Shown here: positions 21,441 to 33,353 of the stretch, in pieces
How the letters are laid out: the number at the start of each line of letters is the position of its first letter
How positions within the stretch are numbered: position 1 is the stretch's first letter
Source: Pyricularia pennisetigena
Lineage: Eukaryota > Ascomycota > Sordariomycetes > Magnaporthales > Pyriculariaceae
Assembly: GCF_004337985.1 (NCBI RefSeq)
Contig: NC_043742.1
Coordinates: 7,605,136-7,669,135 of the forward strand
Direction: 5' to 3'
DNA: 64,000 bases
Made by a program: the position numbers and the translations under genes
The notes under the pieces: model-generated
What the model saw: the letters and a program-made list of their open reading frames with translations, nothing else
Database searches by the model: none
What the model was told of the DNA's origin: nothing

Positions 21441-23036
21441 ATGCCTGGGCTGGAGCCGATCGCAGCCTTGGGTCTCGCCTGTAATGTTCTGCAGGTAGTC
21501 GGGGTTGGGCGAGAGATGGTTCGACTCGCCAGGAAGGTGTACCAACCAGGACGGCGAACTCGACCCCGCACTGAGGGAGAATGCCGAGCTGCTAGGCGAC
21601 ATCTCTTGAGGCAGTCCGCACGACCACGACGGCGGCGGTCTCAAACGGCCAGGGCGCTCAAGCGCCTGCCGCTCGCGACAGGCAGCTTCTGAGTCTAGTC
21701 GACAGATGTCAAGGCGCTGCGCGAGATCTGGAAGAGGAAGTCAAGTTCCTCCAGGGCATACCGGGGGGCAAGGCTAGGCTCCTGGCGGCGTTGCAGGTTG
21801 CGGCCAAAACGACTTGGAGAAAGAGGCGACTGGACAATTTGGATCGCAAGCTCAAAGAGACAGAGGCTCATTTGCAGACGGGTCTGCTGGCTAGGATCTT
21901 GTACGTTTATCGTGCTTTTCTTGCTTGTCTCCTTGGATCCCTTGTCAAAACAACGAGAGCCAGGTGCTAACAAATCCTCAGTGAGAGGACTGAAAAAACA
22001 GGAATCGATCTCTCAGCCCTTGATGAAGATGTGCGATCATTTGTTCAAGAGTACCGCAAGGGTCACACTGACACGGCCAAACTAGTCTCGACCGAGAGCA
22101 TAAAGACTAGGAACCATGTGTCGGTCGAAGTCAAGCAGAGCGAGGTTGCAATCAGGCCACACATTGCCCAGCATGCTATGGAGTCCGAAAGATGGCTCCG
22201 TCAGCAAATCGGGGCTGTCTTGGTTGAGAACTCGCAGCTGAATAATGATATTCGGCTACAAGGCCAGAGGGATAAGCTCCTGAGTAGTTTGAAGTTTGAC
22301 CGCATCAACGAGCGAGGTAACCAGATTAAGACTTCTCATAGCGGAACCTGCACTTGGGTCCTCAGGGATGGTAGCGATGAATCCAGGTCTCGAGTGAGCT
22401 CAAGCACACCTAGCCACGATTCCTCCGGCGGATGGGAAGACGGTGCAGATAATGGCAGTGACTTGGACCACGATTCTCGTTCAGCATCATCTGATACCGA
22501 CTCATCGTACGGAGAAAGCGATCACTTTTCGTCACCTGCAGGTTCCGATTTTGAGTGGGATAGTCTCTCGGACTGGTTGAGATCGAATAAAAAAGTATAC
22601 TGGATCAGTGGGAAGCCAGGGGCTGGGAAGTCAACCCTGATCAAGTACATCCTCCGAGATACCAGGACCAGTGATTTATTGCAACTCTGGTGTCCAAATC
22701 CAGTCCTTGTATCACATTTCTTCTGGAGGCCTGGAACTGAGATGCACCAGAGCATCAAATCAAAGGGCTTTTGTGTTCCCTTTTGTATCAGTTGCTTAGC
22801 CATGATACTCCATCTCTCGATCGCGTCCTTGGTACCAGCACCGACATGGCTCTTAAGGATTCTGACACGGACTGGTCAGCAGAGGAACTGCAAGTAATTT
22901 TGCACAGCGTGATATGCCTTTTCCCTCAGCCCATTGCCTTTTTTTCTGGACGGATTTGACGAGGTTCTCCCCAGCGAGGGTACAATACGGTTATTGAACA
23001 TAATTGACCAGCTAAGGGAATCAGAGGCAAGGGCTA

Positions 23037-24921
23037 CAGTGGGTGACCCAGAAGTGGACATGCCCCTGAAGTGGACACCCTCCCGAAGAACTGCCATGAA
23101 AACAACGAATATGCAATTGATCGTTTTTCCGCAGTAAATCGCAATAAAACCTATATTTATTAATTCGCAAAAAGCTCCTCTACATTATAATCCAAAAATG
23201 AAACCGTAAATCCCTGGTCCTAATCCTAATTTCGGTGTTATTACCGGATTTTAACCTCCATAACCGCCCTTTTTTAATCCAGGCCGTAAACCGCTTCCTA
23301 TATACCGGCCTACTTATAAAAGGAGTTTTGGGCTTCGCGGCGCACGCGTTTTTTAGGTGCAGGTTTCAAAATTTTAATTTTTTCGTTTAACCGCTTATTT
23401 TCGGAAATAAAATTCGCGATTTAAACAACCTAATAATCCATAATTTTGGATATTTTTTGTATAAAATTAACCAAATTTTTTTTGCATTCGCCTAACCGGT
23501 TTATTATTTGTATAACCTGCTTTTTAATATTTTAGGAGGTTTTTGGGGTCCCGAAAATAACGTTGGCCATATTTTAATCCGAATTACGGTTAAAAATCGT
23601 TATTTAAATAATTTTTAAATTAAAATTTACCATTCGATCCGGAGTTAATGTTTAAGGGGGTATTGCCGGCCAAATCCCGGTTTTGCGGAAGCCGGAAATC
23701 ACGTTACAAACCGATAAACCGGCTGCAAAAACGTTTCGATAGGCGGTAAAAAACCGTTTTCGTTATTTAAACGCAATAATATTTAACGACGTAAAAAATT
23801 TTGTATATTACCGGTAATAGGTTTTAATAGGGCCAAAAACAGAAACATTTAACGGTTAAATAAAATATAAGCTGTAAACAGGTAAATATTCGAAAAAAAC
23901 CCTGTTTTTAAACGTTTTAAATATAAATTCAGCTAATTAATGCGTTAAAATTTAATCCAATACTAATAACCGCCATTTTATATTAATATTTGGTTTCGTT
24001 TTAGGCAAAAAAACCTGTTTTAACCATTTAAAAGCGATTTTAAAATTAAACCAACCCGTGGGAATTAAATCGTACGCCCAATCCTTAATATTAAGTAAAA
24101 ACTACTACGTTTGTAAAATATTACCCGTTTGGATTACGGTTGGGGTAAATTTTTTTCCTTTTGCAATTACCGCCTCGATAATCGACGCCCAAATAATATT
24201 TAACGTATATATAATTTTAGTTTAATTCCGGCGTTTTACGAAAAATAAACCGTATATTTTTCCGGCCGTTATATCGCCTTATTAAAAACCGTATTCGTTT
24301 ATATTTACGATATATTTGGGTTTAATTTCGAATTCGGTAATTATTCGTTGGTATTGGTTATAAAACGCCCGGATCGAATCGGCCGTGGTTTTTTTAACTC
24401 GCGCACCCTCCAAAAAAATCCCGGATTTGGTTTTAATATCCTTATTACGGCGTAAAAAACCGGCCAACCAACGTTTACCGAAGGCGTTTACGCGTTTTTT
24501 CGGCGGTATTAAAAAAAAAGCGAAATTTTTAATTATTTGGTGCGTGGGCGTTTTTCCAGCGAGTTTTTCGATTTCGATCCAACGGTTAACGAATTTTTCC
24601 TATTCGTTAAAAAATAGCTGATACGGTTTATGGGCTTATTTTCGATCGAAAACGCCGTTAAAGCGACGTATGAGGGTGGTTTTTGGTACGGCCCATTGCG
24701 CGGCCGCTTTATTTTTCGAAGTGCCTGATTTTACGGCTTTAACCGTTTGGGTAAGCCTAAACTCCAAATCTCTCGGTATTACGGCTTTTTTCGGTTTCAA
24801 AAACGCGTTATTTGCGGTGCGTTGTCGCGTTGAAGTAGGTGGGTTGTGTTGAGGATGCTAGAAATTGCTAACAAAACAGGTGTCCACTTCAGGTGCATGT
24901 CCACTTGTGGGTCACCCACTG
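23037..24921 (-). mobile_element. pogo/Fot1-type DNA transposon, RIP-degraded, 1885 bp
   Basis: Flanked by TA duplications (23035-23036 and 24922-24923). The ~43 bp terminal inverted repeats begin CAGTGGGTGACCCA and differ at two positions; each contains two AAGTGGAC motifs. The interior is AT-rich with many TA-rich codons, as expected after repeat-induced point mutation. The minus strand keeps a recognisable piece of a CENP-B/DDE transposase. The element sits inside the NACHT region of the surrounding gene, and removing it together with one TA would leave the host frame open, so it inserted cleanly. Superfamily (Tc1/mariner, pogo/Fot) follows from TA target, terminal repeats and transposase relic. 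Confidence 0.9.
24282..24600 (-). pseudogene. decayed pogo/Fot1 transposase fragment
   Basis: The frame from about 24600 down to 24282 shows a CENP-B-like helix-turn-helix remnant (FGKRWLAGFLRRN) followed by the start of the DDE domain (Y-I-V-N-I-N-E-Y-G-F). In intact Fot1/pogo transposases the last block is N-x-D-E-x-G-F; here Asp reads Asn, a G-to-A change of the kind RIP makes on this strand. Stops surround the fragment, so no active transposase is made. Confidence 0.75.
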
Positions 24922-27093
24922 TAGTATCAAATTGTGTCTTGGGTCACGCCGTGAGCCCATTTTACAAATGCGGTTGGGCATTTACCCGCAGCTTCGACTC
25001 GAAAAGCTCAACTTTGCGGATCTTGGACGCTACGCCTTGATAAACATTACTATTCCATCGGATTACCATGCCGACCTCGCTGAAGGGCTTGAACTAGAGC
25101 TCCACGGCAAGCTATTTCAACGATATAATACACCCAGCAGAGCCGAGATTAAGAAATGGCTCGTTACCGTGCTGACAAAGAAAGCCGAGGGCGTTTTTTT
25201 GTGGCTCTTCCTTACAACCAAGACCGTCACCAAAGCTGTTCTTTCGGGCGAAACAATCCAGGACCTCGTGCATCGAATTGACCGCCTACCCGGAGACCTC
25301 TCACAGCTGTATACGGATATGTGGGCCAGAAACAACGCTGATGATACCGATCACCTGAAGGACCGCGCGGCGGTTTATTTTCGCCTCGCGCTCGCCGGTG
25401 CCGCTGTTCAAGAATTCACCTTGGTCCCCTGGGTGACACCATTTACCATGGCGATAGCAACAAAGCCTGACCTCACGGGCTTGTGCCTTGAAACGAGTAG
25501 AACCAAGGTGGGGCTGGCCGCGCGCTTATTGAGGGCCTCGGTGGCAACAAAACGAGACGTTGAGGCCAGGTGCTTTGGACTTCTCGAATGCAGCCAGTTC
25601 GGCGGGCCTCACAGTCCTCAGTGCATGATGCCATGGCATGGGGATGAGTTTAAAAAGCTCGCCCCTTACGTCTCACCTGACACTGCACAGTTTCATTTCG
25701 TTCATCGCACCGCTCGAGACTTTTTGATTCACACTGAGACGGGACGTGCTCTGATGGGGTTCACTACAGAGGCCTTGCACACCAAGCGAGCCTTGGAACT
25801 TTTCAAAGGTTACATGGCTTCATGCACGCTGTTCTTAATGATGTCAAAACTTGGGTGGGCTGGGTGGAATAGCATACGGTATGCTTTCTCTTTATCGGTG
25901 GCCCTTTCGAGGAACGATTTGGAAGGAGAGACAGAGCTGAAAAGCGAAATCAGGAGGATGTTAGTTCTCTGCGAACGACTGTTTGACTATGGTTATCTTC
26001 ATGGCTTCCTCGAAGAGACAGCGCCATATGCGATTCCTGGTCTGCCACAAACCTATACTACTGTCCGCCGCCAGCACAGTTTCTTCAGATTCAGCGTGTT
26101 TCTAATGACAAAATATATGTCTTTTGAGCCGCTATTCGAGTTGCTGGTCGACATTGCTAGAGCCCGGGACCTCGACAAAGATACAAAATCATATATTCTG
26201 TATTGCGTCTTGTATCGTCCATGCGAAACATACGAGCAACCAGGGCCCATCGAACGCCTCCTGGAATGGGGTTGCTCTCCATCAGCCAAAATACCACACC
26301 AGCAATTCAGAGGCATTGAGGGAGAAGTGCTTGAAACCCCACTCAGGTACTTCTTGGAGTCTAAATGCTGGACTTTGACAGCAATGCAGGATTCTGATGC
26401 TATTGAACTGAAGCGTCGGCAGATGTCTTGAAGCTTTTTGTTGATTTCGGAGCCAATCTGGAAGAGGAAGTACACGTTGTGTTCGAATTCTCGGAAGGGC
26501 TGATGAAGACGAAATCATGGCGGAATGGGACAATCAAAAACAAAATCCTGATCATGGGTTACCCAGCATCGGTAATATTTGGTTGTTTGATCCGACGATG
26601 AGGATTGGAAAGCCGCACAAACTGGGAAGCACTTGCTGGGGGACAAGATGTATCCAAAGGAATGGTCGGACAGGGACACCTGGTTGCCGTCATGGACGTT
26701 CCGCAGCATGGCGTGGAGTACAAGCCATTCGACACACTCGATCTCTATCCGTTTGAACCAATGCAAGATCCCAACGACGATCTTGTACGAGTGATGCAGC
26801 TTGCTCAGCTGGGCCTCGGCGAGGCGAACGGCTCCCCCGTCCCTGTTTTTCAAGAGATGCAGGCGTGTTTGGATCGAGGTTTTCGGCGCATGACTTCTTC
26901 TACTCAAGTTGCGCTAGCCGACAGGCGGAGATTGTTTGCAAAGAGAATGAGTATCATTCCAGCGAAAGACTGGCTGGAGAATACACCCAAGGACGAGAAT
27001 GAACGAAGGGTCCGACTAAGAACCGCCGCAAGCGTCAGAGCTTTAGAGCTTGGAGCTTGGATGGCTAGGAAATATGCAGTGATTCTTCCGTAA

Positions 27094-28926
27094 GATCAGG
27101 AGGTACCGGCTTTCTCTAGGCAAAGATGAGGCGGCATGAAGAGGCTGAGGCCATAAAGCGGCGGGTGTTACAGGGCTAGGAAGAGGGTGAGGAACAGGCT
27201 GTATAAGATAGCATTCATTGCATGGCGCGGGAAGTGCATGCATGCAACGCTTTGCTGTACAGATATCTCGAAAAAAACACAGACCAAAAGAAAAGCAAAT
27301 TACAAAACCTGCCAAACGACTCACATACAACCCCAGCACCTAAACCGCCACATGCGCAGCCCTCGGTTCGGCCACAGCTCCATTTCCATGCGCCCTCCCG
27401 CCCCACTCAAGGTTCTCCTCCAGTCCTTGGAAGCCACGTCGGGCGCATCCTTTGGGCTCGGAAACGGGATTGAACATGTCGTCCGTTGGAGACGGAGTCG
27501 CCGTCGTCGTCGACCTGCTTGCTGCGGCGGTGGCGGAGGAGGTGGCGGGTTGGAGGGTTGGGGAGGGGCATCGTGCCGGGCTCAAAGGGAATGAAAACTC
27601 GTTTTTTTGTATTACTTGTTTTAATTATTCTTGTTGGGATTCTTCCAAGCCGTCAAACAAATGAATACCATTATTGTCCGTTAACCCTTGCCGTCGCGTA
27701 TTTTGTAAAGCCATGACATGATTCGAGTTGCGATCGTAGGTCGCTAGATAATTGTCTCCAGCGACACGGACGAAAATCGGGTGTCATCCCGCAGCAAACC
27801 CTGGGGGGGGGGGGGGGGTTTTTTAGCGTCGTACCAAGGTGGAGGAATAAGGGTCTGGCGGGGTAAATCATTTATATACTGCAGCAATCAGATGTTGACT
27901 GACAGCCTGCATTATGCCCCTTGAACAGCGACGGTCCTCACGTCATCAATGTCGGCGGACTTGAACTTTCCTGCCTGACGTGAGTTTTGACTGCAGAAAC
28001 GAACAGAAATCGACTGCTGTTTTAGCATTGCTGCCATCATGGAGTCGGGCACGCTTATATGAGGCCAAGGTACCCGTCAGAAAACTCGATTAACATTTTG
28101 GCATTGCTCGTCCGTATAGATCTAGACCTCGTCTATAACCTTGGCTTAGATATTCGGCTCCTCGTTCTCGGGCCGGGAGCAAGGTTCGACGGGATAAACT
28201 TTGGCAGGCGTAATCTATGTCTACCTCGCCCGTAGATTTGGTACATGTGATGCTAGACCGATGTATCGCCAAGGGGAATATCTAAGAAGAAACAAAAAAA
28301 AGTGTCGATATTTTACTCTTGTAAATAGTTTACGCCCAACGCAGTAAGCAAAAGGCCAATGATGAAGCTCCGCTCAAAGTCCAAAAAAGAAAAAAAAAAA
28401 AAAAAAAAAAAAAAGTCAAAGTCGAATTGAACCACTTCGCTCGCTCGCCTTCCCGCTGCCACGACAGAGCAGGAATTGGAGCAATTTTTTTTTATTTCAT
28501 ATCAAGGTGCCTAGGCATATTCTACTGATAACATGAAAGGCCGTTTGATCGCGTTTAAGTTTCGTGATAGTTTCCGAAAACAGGTATTTGCCCTGTTCGG
28601 TCCGAACTATCAACCCCACGTTGCGCCAACGCACGTCGCCCTGGTTCTCTAATGTTCGGTTCGGCCAAGCACCCCGGGGGAGGGCCAACTGCCACCATCT
28701 TTGGAGTCTGGAAGCTGATTTTCCGGCTGGTCGCTCCGAGGGCTTTGGGGGGGAGCTATGCTATTTACAGATGCAGCTAGGCGCTTTCGCGTTCTCCACG
28801 AGCAACGATAAAAATCACATTTTGATCCTCGAAAGGACAAAATACAAGATTTGATTCTTTTCTCAACCGCGGCGGAACAATTGGATTCAGTGTGGACAAA
28901 AAAAAAAAAAAATAGAAACTGGCAAA
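27094..28926. other. gene-free stretch with homopolymers
   Basis: No supportable gene. Contains a GAC/GTC-rich low-complexity patch at 27480-27550, a G16 run at 27803-27818, and a poly-A tract at about 28388-28412. The last ~100 bases are probably the leader of the hydrolase gene at 28927, including an A-rich tract just before the ATG. Confidence 0.5.
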
Positions 28927-29967
28927 ATGGAAAACTTCACGCAAAAAACCATCAAAAGCCGCCGTGGGTTCGACTACGCCTACTACACCTCTCCCAACTT
29001 CAACGCGTCGGCCCCGACCCTCCTCTTCATCCACGGGTTCCCAGACCACGCATTCATGTGGGACGAGGTGGCGGCGCACGTCCTCTCCAACCCGGCGACG
29101 GCGTCGTACAACGTCATCGTGCCCGACGGGCTCGGCCAAGGCGGCAGCTCCAAGCCGACCGACCCGGCGGCCTACAACATGTCGGCGCTGGCGGACGAGA
29201 TGGCCGAGATCCTGGACGCCGAGGGCGTGGGGCGCGCGGTCGTGGTCGGGCACGACTGGGGCTCGCTCCTGGCGCAGAACGTGCTGTGGCACCATCGCGA
29301 CCGCGTGGCGGGCCTCGCGCTCGTCTCGGTCGCCTACGTGCCGCCCGACCCGACGGGGGAGCGCGACCCGGCCGCCGCGACCGCGCTCTTCCGAGAGACC
29401 TTTGGCTACTCGCCGTTTCCGTACTGGGACCTGCTGACGGCGCCAGACGCGCCCGCCCTGCTCGCCGCGAACCTCGACCGCGTCTACGAGGTCCTCCACG
29501 GCGACCGCCCCGACTGGATGCGCCAGATCTTCTGCGAGCCGGGCGCCTTCCGCGCCTACGTCGAGGGCACCCACCCGGACAGCGGCCGGGTCGCGCTCAA
29601 GCCGTTCGCGCGCACCGAGAAGCGCCGCCGCCACTTCTTCGACCGCTTCCGCCGCGACGGCTTCGACGCCCCCGTGCAGTACTACGTCGCCAGCAAGACG
29701 GGCAAGCTGAGCAGCGACGGCGCCGCGCGCCTGCCGCCCGAGCTGCTGCGCGCTGACCTGCCCGTGCTCTTCGTCGGGTCCACCGGCGACGCCGTCTGTC
29801 GCCACGAGCTGATCCAGCCTTCTGCCCAGGCCGGCCTGCTGCCGGATCTGGAGACCCACGTCGTCCAGGACTGCGGCCATTGGATCCCCATGGAGAGGCC
29901 CGAGGAGCTCGGGGGCTACCTGGCGGCCTGGTTGGAAAAGAAGTTCCCCGCGGCCGACAAGGCGTAA
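28927..29967 (+). CDS. alpha/beta hydrolase, epoxide hydrolase-like
   Basis: A 346-residue single-exon enzyme. It has the oxyanion motif H-G-F-P-D (36-40), the nucleophile elbow G-H-D-W-G-S with Asp110 as nucleophile (aspartate rather than serine is typical of epoxide hydrolases and haloalkane dehalogenases), a likely acid Asp288 (STGDAV) and catalytic His318 (DCGHWIPMERPEE). Cap-domain tyrosines near 252-253 could activate an epoxide. No signal peptide or membrane segment is visible, so it is probably cytosolic. The coding region is very GC-rich in third positions compared with its flanks. It ends 330 bp from the convergent amidase gene. Soluble epoxide hydrolase is the best reading; the substrate is unknown. 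Confidence 0.88.
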   Translation: MENFTQKTIKSRRGFDYAYYTSPNFNASAPTLLFIHGFPDHAFMWDEVAAHVLSNPATASYNVIVPDGLGQGGSSKPTDPAAYNMSALADEMAEILDAEGVGRAVVVGHDWGSLLAQNVLWHHRDRVAGLALVSVAYVPPDPTGERDPAAATALFRETFGYSPFPYWDLLTAPDAPALLAANLDRVYEVLHGDRPDWMRQIFCEPGAFRAYVEGTHPDSGRVALKPFARTEKRRRHFFDRFRRDGFDAPVQYYVASKTGKLSSDGAARLPPELLRADLPVLFVGSTGDAVCRHELIQPSAQAGLLPDLETHVVQDCGHWIPMERPEELGGYLAAWLEKKFPAADKA

Positions 29968-30297
29968 AAGGTTGCATTGGGTCGAGGGTTGGTTTTTTTT
30001 TTTTTTTCTCTTAGCTGGGAATTTTTGTAAAGAATCCTTCGAGTTTTCAAGTGAGCGTTTGCAAGTGTTTCGAATGCGTGCGTGCGTGCGTGCGTGTGTG
30101 TATGTGGAAAATATAATGCCGTGGGCATATGGCAACGATTCAAAACAAAAAAGACAAAATGCCTTGATCAGTATTCCTCTTTGATTTCTTCTATAACCAT
30201 TTTTATCTTGGGCCCCCCCTCCCACACATGGTGCTTTTTATATTTATAGTATGGAAATTCGAGGAAACCCAAAACCCATTCCCCCATCTCCACCGCC
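29968..30297. other. convergent 3' region
   Basis: Shared 3' flank of the hydrolase (plus) and amidase (minus). Holds a T15-class tract at about 29993-30007 and a (TGCG)n run near 30078-30100. No gene. Confidence 0.6.
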
Positions 30298-32381
30298 CTA
30301 ACCCATCACCTCCGGTCCCGCATTCCCCTTGACGGCCCTCGCCAGCTCGACGACATCCTCCCAGATCGGGGGCCGAGTCTTCAACCCGTCCCCGACCTCC
30401 TCCGCATCGACCGCGAACCTCAACAGGCCATCCTCGTTGGCCCACTCGCCCATGGCCATCAGCCCGACCGGCACCTTGCCCTCGACGTCATCGCCGTCCG
30501 CGACGACGGGCCTGCCCGCGCCGACCGCGCCCTCGGGCACCACGAACCCAGCCGGCACGCTGACGGCAGGCAGGCCGCAGAAGTTGGCCATCCAGACGTA
30601 CTCCATGCTCGCGAGCGTGGTGTCGCCGTCGTTGAGCCCGTAGCGCAGCTCGGCGCCGGGGTCGCGGACCGGCCAGCCGGCGCAGGCCGTAGTGGGCGTC
30701 AGGATGAGGGCGTCGGGACCCAAGACGTCGCGCCAGAGGCGCGCGAGGTGCGCCACCAGCATGCGCCGGAGCTTGTGGGCCAGCAGCACGTCGACGGCCG
30801 TCGTGGTGCGGCCGAGCGCGAGCAGGATGCGGTTCGCCGGCGTGAGCGCCTTGGTGTCGGGCAGCAGCGTCGACGCGTCCGTCAGCACGACGATGGCGTG
30901 CGCGATCTGCCCCTCGGTGAGCATCGGGAGGTCGACCGGGACGACGCGGTAGCCACGCTGGTCGACGAGGCGCTGGATCAGCCCGCGGCAGAGCGTCTGG
31001 ACGGCCGGGTGCGCGCGGGAGAACCACTTGGTCGGGACCGCGAGGGTCTTGGCCGACGGAGGGGCCGGGGAGGGAGATCGCAGGAGGGTCGGGGCCGGTG
31101 GGAGCGCCGGGAAGAGCGACGTGGGGTGCGGTTGGCCGACGACGGAATAGGCGGTCGCCAGCGTGCGGACGTCGGCGGCCAGCGGGCCCAGCACGGCGCA
31201 CGTGTTGCAGTGGTTCTGGGTCGGGAGGCACGACAGGCGGCCGTGCGTGGGCTTGAGGCCGACGATGCCGCAGAGCGACGAGGGTATGCGGATGCTGCCG
31301 CCGCCGTCGCTGCCCATGGCAAAGGGCACCAGTCCCGCCGCTACCGCATAGCCACACCCCGAGGAGCTGCCGCCCGTGTAGTACCCCTGGTTGTGGGGGT
31401 TTAGAGGCGTGCCAAAAACCGGGTTGTTGCCCGTCGTGTCGAGGCCGAATTCGTGCATGGACAGCTTGCCTAGGATCACGCAGCCGGCCTCCTCCAGCTT
31501 GCGCACGCACCAGTTGGTGTTGAGCCCCGTCTCGGCGTCGAGATCCTTGCCCGTGTAGTCGTTGCGGGAACCGTGCGAGGTCACATAGCCATCGATATCG
31601 TACTCGTCCTTGATGGCGGTGGGGACGCCGTCCAGCGGGCCGAGGGACTGCTTGTTTTGGTAGCGGCGCGTGGACTCCTCGGCCGCCCGCAGGACGAGGT
31701 CCACCCTGACGTTGAACCAAGCGACCGAGTGCCGGCCTGGGGGCGAAGTGTCGCGCCGGATCAGGGGCAGGATGGCGTTGGCGACGTCCGTCGGCGTCAG
31801 CTCGCCCGAGAGGAAGAGGGCGCGGTAGTCTGCGGCCGAGTAGTAGCGGGCCGCCTTTTGTTTTGGTGAAGTGGGCGGTTCCTGGGGTGCGAACTCGACT
31901 GGTGCGTCATTGCCGTTGGCCGTCTCCTCCTCCGCTGCATCAGGCAGTGGTATGACTGTCGGTTCAAACAGCGGCTCGTAGTCCTCAAAGATGCGGCGCG
32001 TCTTGCGGAGGGAGCCAAAACCGGCGTTGTGCCAGGCCATCTCGCGCAGGAAGCGCAGGTTTTCCATTCTGCAGATTCTGTCAGCAGGACAACTCTATCC
32101 TGTTTGCCATCATGATCTGGCTCAATACACGTACAAGAATGCGCAGACCGCCAGTATCCATCCTTTGAGCACGGGATTATTCCCCTTGCGCACTATGGCC
32201 GTTTTTGGAGCCGCTTCCCATCGTGTCCTTCATAATTTGGGGTTTGTGTTTGGTCAGCTATAGCCTTCATTAAAATGTCGGTCTGCAACTCTTTGCGCAT
32301 CAATTTCTGCCTCTCTCACCTGTCAATTGCGTCGGGATAGTTGAGATAGCGGCGACGCCGGACATGCTTTGTTGCCTCCAT
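30298..32381 (-). CDS. amidase-signature hydrolase with N-terminal membrane segment
   Basis: Three exons: 32381..32320, 32227..32135 and 32068..30298. Introns of 92 bp (GTGAGA...GAAG, branch CTGAC) and 66 bp (GTACGT...CTGCAG, branch CTGAC); product 641 residues. The last exon carries the amidase-signature domain with the Ser-cisSer-Lys triad: Lys205 in V-P-T-A-I-K-D, the G-G-S-S-S-G loop (about 285-289) and Ser310 in D-G-G-G-S-I-R-I-P. Exons 1-2 add a basic start (HVRRRRYLNYP) and a hydrophobic helix (about 44-54) just before M-E-N-L-R-F-L, so the enzyme is probably membrane-anchored. Starting at the Met at 32067 instead would give 589 residues without this anchor. Family members hydrolyse amides, including fatty acid amides; the substrate here is unknown. 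Confidence 0.87.
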
Positions 32382-33353
32382 CGAAAAATGCAATATCCCT
32401 AGTTGGGACCAAAAAAAAAAAAAAAAAAAAAAAATGAATCGCTTTGTCACAGAGGTCAAAACGCAGTTCAACCCCTTTGCCAGCAGTGCAAGGGCGGCGC
32501 GCCTTTTCCTGGCCTACCTACCACCGAATGCACGCGCCTCTGGCATGAATATCAAAACCAGTCTGCTACCAAAGACCTCGACAGAACCCCCCAAACTGCA
32601 GGTCAAATTCAGTATGCTGCTGCCCTTTCGCTGCCTTTCTTCAAGAAGCCCCCGAACGTATCGACTGACCCAGCAATTGCTATACAGAGGACGGTACCGA
32701 AATGGACCTCGACTGCCAAAAGCTCGGCATCAAGGGAGTTCTCGAAGAAGTCAACCGCCATGTACGACAACTCGAAAAGGCAGACTCTCTGTCGAGCTGA
32801 TCACGATATCATAAAACGCGATACCCGATACCTCTGAACAAAAAAAANNNNNNNNNNNNNNNNNNNNNNNNNNNNAAATACGAGCTATTGATTGGGCCTC
32901 CCTACCAAACCGTTAACCATAACAGCCGAGGTGACGCAAGTTGGCAAGGTCTAGTCAGTCAAGTCATGATCACTACCTCTCACTGCGTATCGCGTATTCC
33001 CCTCCCTGATCATCCGCGGACACCGGAAGCTCCGGAGCAAACGCGGCGAAGTCGGATGCACAAAACTCGTGTAAACAAGTAAACAAGCTTATGTGGTTAC
33101 ATATATGTAAATCTGCATCCAGAAAACACCACAAATTCAAACTCAAACCCAAATTATGTTGTTGATCTAATCTTGTAAAATCCCACCCAAAAAAAAAAAA
33201 AAAAAAAAAATACTATATCAATCACTGAACCACCTAATGCCTGCTGCTCCATTTGCATCCCGTAACGATTCGCGGCGCCCAAATGAGCCCATTCGCACGT
33301 GCAATACAACTATCCCACCCCCGCCCGTCTGCTCTCCCACCACAGCACAGGGG
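32382..33353. other. intergenic stretch with poly-A tracts and a gap
   Basis: Poly-A at about 32410-32434 and 33188-33210. No gene is supported; overlapping frames at 32403-32837 have no family features. Confidence 0.5.
32847..32875. other. 29-N assembly gap
   Basis: Run of N following a poly-A tract. Confidence 0.99.

Larger units (their letters stand above)
21441..27093 (+). pseudogene. NACHT-type STAND (NLR-like) gene, frameshifted and split by a transposon
   Basis: Fungal NLR-like gene. The N-terminal signalling-type region starts M-P-G-L-E-P-I-A-A-L-G. It shifts frame near 21549 and meets a stop at about 21607, then continues in another frame to an 81 bp-class intron (from 21899, GTACGT...CTCAG). 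Exon 2 has the SLKF...MNERGNQI motif, an acidic Ser/Asp spacer, then the P-loop GKPGAGKST (near 22612-22638). A TCAAA duplication near 22757 breaks the frame, and an extra T in a T7 run near 22937 restores it; F-F-L-D-G-F-D-E (Walker B) follows. The transposon then interrupts the NACHT domain at 23035. After it come the SRREPILQ sensor block and the FHFVHRTARDFL motif (to about 25730). Another frameshift lies near 26420, and the C-terminal part has one ankyrin-like LKLFVDFGANLE. It cannot make a full protein. Confidence 0.85.

Noticed and set aside
22031..22897. Two or more separate small ATPase genes in this region
   Set aside because: Frames line up into one NACHT gene with indels and an inserted transposon; separate genes are not needed.
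28777..30225. 482-codon minus-strand frame
   Set aside because: Opposite the epoxide hydrolase gene; composition is typical of an antisense shadow and it includes 3' flank low-complexity sequence.
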